64,000 bases of DNA from positions 29,952,204-30,016,203 of the forward strand of contig NC_092640.1 in the NCBI RefSeq assembly GCF_039555335.1. Direction: 5' to 3'. The stretch is from Amphiura filiformis. Lineage: Eukaryota > Echinodermata > Ophiuroidea > Amphilepidida > Amphiuridae. A model generated the notes under the pieces. The model worked only from the letters and a program-made list of their open reading frames with translations. It was not told where the DNA came from and made no database searches. Position numbers and translations under genes: made by a program. Position 1 is the first letter of the stretch, and every line of letters starts with the position of its first letter. Below, piece by piece: positions 24,139-33,600 of this stretch.

Positions 24139-24303
24139 ATGCATTCAAATTCAATGCATTTTGATATCATTAGTAGAGTATGACATGAATACAAAATATC
24201 AATTTTCATATTAAAAACATCTTGAAATTTTTTAAAAATTTTTTTTAGGTCAACCATGAATGATCCTAGCATCTAGGTCTAGGTACAGGGACACTCCAAA
24301 ACC
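24139..24303. repeat. Foldback MITE, family B copy 5 (right half)
   Basis: It has the inner stem half (TGACATGAATACAAAATATC) and the right arm (TGAATGATCCTAGCATCTAG), but the left arm is absent. It lies 55 bp from the Tc1-like element. Confidence 0.65.
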
Positions 24304-24534
24304 GGAAAAAAAAAATTAAAAAAAAAAAACAACTTTTTTTTTTTTTGAAATTCGAGTATAATCCCACCCCCCAATTGTGAAAAATGTTCACCTAAAAAAC
24401 GGGTGGGACTATACTCGGACCAATACGGTAATATCTGTGGTTTGAATTAACTTGGTACTATTGGTAGCCATGAATTAGTCACTTTAAGTTTTTAATGTAG
24501 TTGTTGATTGTTTTTGATAATTTTTATTTTACAG

Positions 24535-24635
24535 ATTAACGTGGAAGACCAGTTGGTTGTGAGTCAGAATGGAGACAGTCAACAGTGTTGTTACAAAAGT
24601 CCAAGACTTTGCCACATGGGCAGACAGTGTCAAAG
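24535..24635 (+). CDS. ELOVL4-like exon 1 (leader plus first coding exon)
   Basis: Acceptor TTTTACAG ends at 24534, coding starts at the ATG at 24569, and the donor GTGAGA begins at 24636. It encodes a 22-residue cytosolic or luminal N-terminus rich in polar residues and ends in phase 1. An acceptor upstream of the ATG means at least one non-coding exon lies farther 5'. Confidence 0.85.
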
Positions 24636-27600
24636 GTGAGATGGAGCATGGATAACCAACCTCTTCAATATAAAGTCTACACGGAAGTACAAGGCTTTAT
24701 CCATGTTCAAGGGCCAAAAGTATATATATGAGGTTTTTCCCGCCCAGTGATGACATATTTAGGGTGGGAAATACAGGGCAGGAAATACTGCATTCGGCAT
24801 GTATTTAGCATTACTCTGTGAAATTTCTGTTAAATGAAAAATTTATATCCAGTGTGATGATGTGAATATTGTGTGTGTATTTTTAAATGTATTGATTTTC
24901 TTTTTTATACCTAGATCCAAGAACACAAGAATGGCCGCTTGTCGCCAGTCCTTTCCCACTTCTGGCATTGGTGGCGCTGTACCTATTTGTGGTGTGGTAC
25001 GGACCCAAAGTTATGAGTGGTTACAGACCTCTGAACTTGAAATACCTCATGATTTTGTACAACGCAGGATTGGTGGCGCTCTCAGCCTATATGTGTGTGG
25101 AGGTGAGTCTGAATAAAAATTCCTTTAAAAAAGGAATGGGGCGCCGAATAGGAGTTGTGGTGTGATGTGCTGAAATAGCTTGAAATCATTTCTGTAACTG
25201 TTTGTATAACATTTACTTTGTTAAAACAATTGTAACATTAGCATAGTAAACAGAGAAAGATTGAATGAAATGCAAGGCATATATACATTTATTGCAGTGG
25301 GAGAGGTGTAAAATGGCACTGCATGGGAGGCAATAGGATTGGTTTCAAATGAAGGAATAAAGCTCAGGTTACCATCCCACATGGTAAGCCTATCCCACAA
25401 CTCAGGTTACCATTTCGGTTACTATTGTTAGCTAGGCAATCATGTTTTATCATGTTGTGGGGGAGGGAGGTGTAATTCTATATAGATTGTTTTCCAAACA
25501 GAATTGGTCAATTGGTCAATGCATAATATTTGAAAATATTGATCTTTCAACATCAACATTTCCTTTTTTCAGTAAATATAACAAGATAAATTGAAAACAA
25601 AACTTCAGTTGATTCTTATTTTATGTTTGCGAATTATGCGAGAAGACTACTGGCCAGCGGAGCGGGCCAGAGGCTAATTCGACCCCTGATTTTCGGGACT
25701 TTTGATATGTTTTTGTGTGAGCTTTTGGGAGATGGATACATGTGAAATGAATTCTATTGCAATTAGTGGTGGGTGATTTCATATTTTGACTGGAATCTCT
25801 AATGATTTAACTTGTGCAGTTATAATTTGTTTCTTTTGTTTGTTTGTTTGTTTCAGTTCTTCATGGTATCCTTCATGAATCCTAAATTCAACGTATACTG
25901 TGAACCAGTCGATTATTCAGATGATCCTATGGCTGTCAGGGTAAGTTGAATAGTTCAGTCAAGTTATACAACGTCACTGGGCGGGAAAAACCTCATATGT
26001 GTACATCCATATCAAAAGGATGCACTTGTCGGCTGCTACATGTGTCTCTTTTAACATAATAGCTAGAAATAAATATCAGACTCTTTTATAAGTGGAGGTC
26101 ACTTCAAATCATCTCCAAGTTACATTGTTTAGGAATATAGAGAACATTCCTAAACTATGTGACTTTGAGATGATTTGAAGTGACCTCCACTTATAAAAGA
26201 GTCTGATATTTATTCCTAGCTGTTATGTAAAAAGAGCCACAGTGTAGCAGCCGACAAGTGCATCCATTTGATATGGATGTACACATATGTACTTTTTGCC
26301 CTTGAACATGGATGAAGCAAACCATTCAATATAAAGTCTACACCTACAAAGCTTTATCCATTTTCAAGGGCCAAAAGTAAATATGAGGTGTTTCCTGCAT
26401 GTACTTTTGGCCCATGTACTTTTGGCCCCTCTTCTATATAAAGTCTACACCTAAGGGTTTATCCATGTTCAAGGGCCAAAAGTACATATTAGGTTTTTCT
26501 CGCCCAGTGACGACAAGCTGATTCAAAAAGAAGTAAACTCATATTTGAGGGAATGTAACTACAGATCTATAAGGAAAATGCTGTAAATGAAAATATCATT
26601 GGAAAGAGAAAATTCTAACTGTCTAAATAAAAAAAGAATTGTTGTGATTGCTCACAGCAAACCCAAGTTATACTCATTTGAATAAATCCACCCATTTATT
26701 CAAAAAGCATCCTTTTTATATATTTTCAACATTTTTTCTACAGTTAGCAGCAGTTGCCTGGTGGTTCTACATTTCCAAGATCCTTGAGTTCTTAGATACT
26801 GTAAGTATAAATATTGAGTACTTGCCATTTTCTAACTTTAATAAAAATCAATGTATACCGTGTGCAAAAAGTTTGTTCCGCCCTTACGTCCAGTTTGTTC
26901 TAAGCATATCATCTGACGGAATGACATGCATCAACTTGGCAACATCGGCGCTGGTAGTAAATTCCAATATTCTTTGCTTTACCTTAGTTGTTTGGCTTAA
27001 AATTAAAAGTGTGGACATATCTGATAATAAAAGCTAACTTTTCACGGCAAAGAAATACTAATCTATTTTGTATGGAAAAGTTACAATATGTGACACGATC
27101 AAGGGAAATGAGTCGGATGTCGCTAATATTGATTTTGAGATATTGGCAAAAAAAGTGTTAAAATTCTTTTGTTTTATATTGTTTTCAGCAATTGATAAAT
27201 TGACGTAACTTCACAAAGAAAAGTCATGGGGTTTTCAGTTTCTGAAAGCTCTAAATGTCCTCTTTAGAAACATATGTAAAAGGGTCAACATGTGACTCAT
27301 CCCCCTTGATCATGTCACATATGGCTTTTTAAAATATAAAGAAGTACACTGCAGATTTGAAAACAAAACAGGATGTTTGACATTAATATTGCAGGTAATC
27401 TTTGTATTGAGGAAGAAGGATGAGCAGATTAGCTTCCTGCATGTATATCACCATACTACCATGCCATGTTTGTGGTGGATTGGTGTACACTGGATTCCTG
27501 GCGGAGCAAGTAAGTAATAGTAGGGATATATGAATCATTTTGATTGGTTGCAAAGAGGGCTGTGTTGTGTATTGAGCCAATCACATTTATTGGTAAGATA

Positions 27601-30600
27601 TAGTCAGTAGGGATGAAGGAGATTAAGCTTGAAATGGCTAAGAGATGTAAAAGCTGTATTTTGATTGGTTACTGAGATGAATATATTATGAGATTAACCA
27701 ATCAGGGGAGCTATAACCTCTTTTTAACCAATCAAAGTAGTTACCAAAGAATTCAGCTAGTAGTCCCCATGTGGTTCATTTGAAAGGTGCGGTAACCATA
27801 TGAGACCTGCTCCCACGAAATGAACATCAAGTTGGGAGTTTCGAGACGTTCCAACTGTTGAGTAACTTGAGTTTGATGTTCTTTGTTTGAAGACACCTGT
27901 ACTGGCAGTAGTATGCCCTTTGTGAATGGGGACAGAATTGAATACAGAGTACAGCATAATATGTCCCCATTCACAAAGTACATAGCACTGATAATTGTAC
28001 AGTGTCTTCAAGCAAAGAACAGCAACGTAACAATTGGAAGGTCTCGAAACCACCAACTTGCGACTTAACACACATGCGCGTATTTCATGGGTGCAGGGCA
28101 CATATGGCTCTGGTTTTTTTAACATGTATCAAAAGTGTGAACTGAGAGGGTAAAAATGAAATTGACAGAAGACACTTAAAATATGTCATTTCTCAAAGCA
28201 GATGACTTGAATTTTATGAAAATACAAAACTTGGAGCTTAATTCTGTTCATTTGGTCTGTAAATTTTGTAGACCCTTTGGCCAAATGAGATTTTTTCATA
28301 AAAAAGCAACTTGTTGCAAAAGCTAGATATTGCTTACTGTAATGGACATTAGTTACCAAATTAGTTGTCATAGGAAAATAATGAGTCCAAGTTACTATTG
28401 ACCAAATATGGCCATTCTGCGATCACTTTTAGGTAACTTTTCAGGCATATGAAACTGAAAAATGGGCAAAATAGCAGGTTTGGTGGTCAAAAATATGCTC
28501 TAAATGTAATTAATTTCATCCACATATATTGCTAATCCATATGTGAACAAGGTAATGATAACCAAGTACTGACATATCAAAATAAGTTTGATAATGCCTT
28601 TATAGTAAAAATGTAACTCTAGATACTCGTGGGTATCGGATGTTACATTATTTTGTTAACATGCATTATTTGCAGGTATCTGGCCCTATTTCTAAGCACA
28701 TATTAGTTCAAAAATGTAAATGATAATCACTGTCAGATGATTAAACCTATCACTTGAAAATCTAATCATCATTAAATGATATTTTCATCTTACTGAAGAA
28801 ATTTTTAAATTTAGATGTATATACATGTACTGATATGGCATTTATTCTTATACATTGTTACCCACATCCTTATTGTAAATGTGCACTGGACATCATAATA
28901 AAACAAATTAATTAGCTCCCTGAAGCATTAAGTTGATAATACAAAGGGCTACACCTTTCTTACAATCATAATCAGGCTTTCTTTTACGTCTTCCCAACTT
29001 AAGAGTGTTTCGGATGTTACATTACGTTAACATGCAATTGCAATCTAATTGAACTTATTGAGGGAAACATTTGGGACATTTCATTATTTTAGCATAATAT
29101 CAATCACTTTGAATCAGAAAACCTGTTGAAATTATTCAAATGATTCAAAATATGTACAAATATGTGTATAATTAAAGGCAGTGATTCGGATGTTACATGA
29201 TGTTAACATTTTTACAAAGTTTGATGGTTGGAAGTTGAATTTTAAAAATGAGATCATTGCATATACAACAGGTATGTTAGCATGATGGACACTCAGAAAT
29301 ATTTTAATGCAAGGCACAATCATTTATCATTTGCACACATATAAAATATGCAAAAACTGATCGTATTAAAACAGCTCATAAGTCTGTGTTAACAAATAAT
29401 TCCCATGAAACTTGTTCTGTTGTAAGAGTATTTTTCTTAGTGGTTAATTTGTTTCCATTGATAATTTATTGTTTTATCGGACATAATGAAGCTGTATGAA
29501 GCATAGTAAGTATTTCTCCTGCTTCGGTTCTGGTATATGTGCATAGTGATTCCAATATAGGCCTAACACATGTACATACTTATATATTTATGTTAAAATG
29601 ATCACTTTTTTATGAAAATGCAGCTTTTTTCAATTTTGAAATAAATGATTATGACAAAATTGCTACTTAATTATTTTCAATAAGTTTTAGATATCATCTA
29701 ATGCTAAAATATTATAAAGTTTATTGAAATTACAACTTCATTTTGGACTTGTTAACAAAAATGGGTAACATCCGAAACACATTTTAAATCAAAGTATTTT
29801 GCTAGTGTAATGGAGAAATAGTCAGTGTAAGTTGCTTTTCAAATTTAAAATAAATTTCTTAGGACATGTGTATATGTCAGCAATGAAATTAATTTGAAAG
29901 GAGTGAACCAAATTAATTATGTTGCTTTTTATCTTATGTGTTATGCATAGAGACAATATATATTGTAGAGCTAACAACTTGTAATTTTTTCCACTAGCAA
30001 GGTTTACAAAGGTGAAATGGAGTCAGGAATATTAGGAAAATGAGGATGTACACCATATTTACTAGAAATTCACATTCATTTAAGTGTATATTCTAAAATC
30101 TTCTTACAATGCCCTGTTATTGGCCTCACTTTCCGTTAACATTTTGCCTTGTAACATCCGAAACAAACTTGACATGTTAACGGTTTGCACACTCAAAGAA
30201 CAAACCTGGGTATGGTAAAAAAATATTTCTACTATGGCCTTCCCATGATTTCCAATCCATTTGGCCTTTTTATTTCCCCTCTAATTAAATTTCTTCAACA
30301 AAATGTCACTCTTTCTGTCTCGGATGTTACATTTGATTCGGATGTTACCATTGTTAACGGAAATGTTGTGTGGCCAACATTTTACATAAAGTCAAGAGGA
30401 AGTGAAATCATTTTTCATTTAGATACTTGTTGTCATGTCTACTTCAACTTAATAATAAAAATTCAAAGCTAGTATTGTTCTTCACATAATTATAAGACAA
30501 TATGTATTCTTTCGGATGTTACAAAACTGTTAACGGAAAATGAGACCCATTTAAGTAATGCTTCACCATAATTTGAAAACATTCAACCGATACAAAATTT

Positions 30601-33600
30601 GCACTTGCAATTATTTATATTGCCCTGAGGCAAACATTTAAAGTATTTGTGTATGTTTTACATGATAAAACAATCACTTAGACCATGTTAAAAATAACGC
30701 AAGATTGTTAACGGAAAATGTAACGTCCGAAACAGAATTTTCAAGTGCTCAAAATTTTTTCATGTTAGAAATTATTTAGGTAAATCTTGGATTTCTTGGA
30801 TCTTGTACTAACATGTGTTCATAAAATATTGAACAGAATAGTCAGAGCTGATCTGGTTTTATTTTGTAAACAAAACAAATTTGTCACTTTTGTTAGGTTG
30901 ACAAATTTCCGTTAACAATTGGACATTTGGTCTTATCACAAGTAAAGAAAGAAAACTGGGACAAATTTTGTTAAGCTATGGGAGATTGGCCTAGGTCTAC
31001 ACTACATAAAAATATAAAAAATTATCCAGAAATAGGTCATGTGTTTCTGCTGGGGTCTCCTAAAGTGTCATTTAGCCTTTTGATACATGTTAAAAAAACC
31101 AGAGCCATATGCAAACTCTGTGTAAGAGATATTAATGCTTTTTAGCAGTGTTATGAACAGACACAGAATTTTTGTCCCTTGGAGGATAAGCCCAAATTTC
31201 CCATATACGTAGCAATATTTCTTATGTATTTCTTTATTTGAGGAGCAAAATTTCCCTCAAAATGTCTAAATTTTCCTCCAAACACCAAAATTTCCTTGGA
31301 ACATTTTGTCCAGGTATGGTTATAAGGCCTGCAGGGATAGAAATCCTTTTATTTTTTTTCATTTAATACCTCAATTTACAAGAGATCTTAATTTTTTATG
31401 ACTAGACATGTAAAAAAACAACAAAACAAAACGACAAAAATACAACTCAGTAGAATTTACACTAATTAGATTTGAAATATATAAAGTGTAAATTACGGTA
31501 GATTTAATTTTCCTTTGGGGAAAAAATAAGGACCAAATCATGTGTACTTTCAAAATGATATGATAATATTCAAATATTTAGTTCTTGGAATCTAATACAA
31601 GAGAATTTTTACTTCGCAATATGTATAACAGGCTACTTTGGCGGGATGATCAACAGTTTTGTACACGTGATAATGTATGGCTACTATGCGCTAACGGCGT
31701 TAGGGCCCGCTGTCCGACCATACCTATGGTGGAAGCGGTACTTGACTAGTATACAGTTGGTAAGATGTTAAACTATGGCTCCCTCCCGGTAGTGGTCTAA
31801 TTTCTTCATGTAATGCTGGTTTCATACTTTCTGCCGCTTGCTACTGAGCGGTGTGACGCTTCATCATGCCGCTTGCACTTGTCTGCAAGCGGAGCGGCAC
31901 ACCACTGGGCGGCAGTGGCATGACTCTGAAAGCCACTCAGCACCGCTTCAAAATTGTATTTTGTTCTCATACGTCAGAGTGGCACTGCTCCGAGTTGATT
32001 TGAATTCAACTCCCAGCGGTGCTACCGCTGCGGCGCTACCGCTGCGGCATAGCGGTGGAGTGATCGATATATTGGCTTGCCGCTGGTCACCGCTAGCGTT
32101 TCTGGTGCGACTGCGCAGTGAAATAAAATCATCTTCAGAGCGGCAAGCGGCAGGAATGTATGAAACCAGCATAAGCCTACACCAAATTAGCCTATTGGCA
32201 AGACGTCATTGAGGGCTAAGTTTGTGAAGGCTTACTATGAAGGTAATACCCAGAGGTTGCCTAAATGGGCTACTCCATTTGAAATCTACACCCCTGTGCG
32301 GGAGATTAAGGTTATGTCTTCCACAGGGGTGTATGGATTTCGACTGGAATAGCCCAATATTCACCTGTCACTCATCTATATAATTTTGCTACCCATCAGC
32401 ATATGATTTCATTTTGGTTTCTATTCTATTCATAACAATTTCATTTAACCATTTATATATATATATATATATATTCATTGCACTCTGGATTCCACTATTC
32501 ATTATTCATGGTAAATATGTATACTGCACCAAAAAGGTATCCAAACACTTAAGACAAAAGCCCTATATGCTGAACTGTGGAACAAGATAACGTACAAGTA
32601 TGAACAACATCATGGTCTTATTTTGAAGCTTAAACTTGCTGGTATAAACTGTGTAAATGGCATCAATTTATTTTGTTATATGTTTGAGATACTGCAATTC
32701 GCCAGCCAAGTGTTACGTGTAATCGATTATCACCATGTCAACTGGATCACGCTTTTGAGTTCTGCACCACGATCGAAATGATCACAACACAAAGTCTATG
32801 GCATGTACTAGAAATGTCAAATGGTGTGTGATCCAGTTGTCAAGGAGTTATGTAACCACTTTGCTGGCAAATTATATCTGGAATATCAAGGGTGGGGTGG
32901 CGGCAGTGGAGGTGGCAGCAGTGGTATGTGTCTATGGGAGTGACAAAGAAATAGACCTGTATCATTATAACTTAAATGCACAGAACTTTGGACAAAATAA
33001 CCCACAAGTATGAACATGGTCTTATTTTGAAGCTTAAACTTACTGGTATTAACTGTGTAAATGGCATCAATTTATTTTGTTATATGTTTGTGATACTGAG
33101 CAATTATATCACGGGTGGTGGAGGTGGCGGCATTGGAGGTGGCGGCAGTGGTATGTGTCTAATGAAGTGACATAGAAATGCACTCATTTCATTATAACTT
33201 CACAAGACAATGAGATACCAGGTTAATTTTTTCTTGTTTTGAAGCCTAAGTTGTAAGGTGTAAAGTACACAAAATTCTCCATATATCGACTTCCGTAGGG
33301 CTTATGCGCTTAACTTTTTTAACAAATGGCCTTGTGGGCCAGTTTTATAACTTTCAGCTGGCCCGCCAGAATTTCAGCTAGCCCATAATATGAATGGCCA
33401 ATCACACCAGTCAAATCTGATTAATATTCATCCTACAATGTACACTAGGCCAGTATCATGCTGAGGATACCATGATACCGCTCCTAGAATTCAATTGAAC
33501 AAACAATATATAAGGGGAGGGACAAATATCCAGCATGAATTAATTAAAAATGTGTAAAATATGCAAATTGGCTCATTATAATAAAACGGCCCTTGCTTAA

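Noticed and set aside
31838-32212. A 124-codon open frame in the ELOVL4 intron
   Set aside because: It lies across a GC-rich PIF/Harbinger-like MITE with TAA target duplication (31814-32171), and GC-rich palindromes leave several frames open by chance.
33107-33160. Glycine-rich coding-like GGTGGCGGC run
   Set aside because: It is part of a duplicated intronic repeat; no splice sites or conserved flanks.
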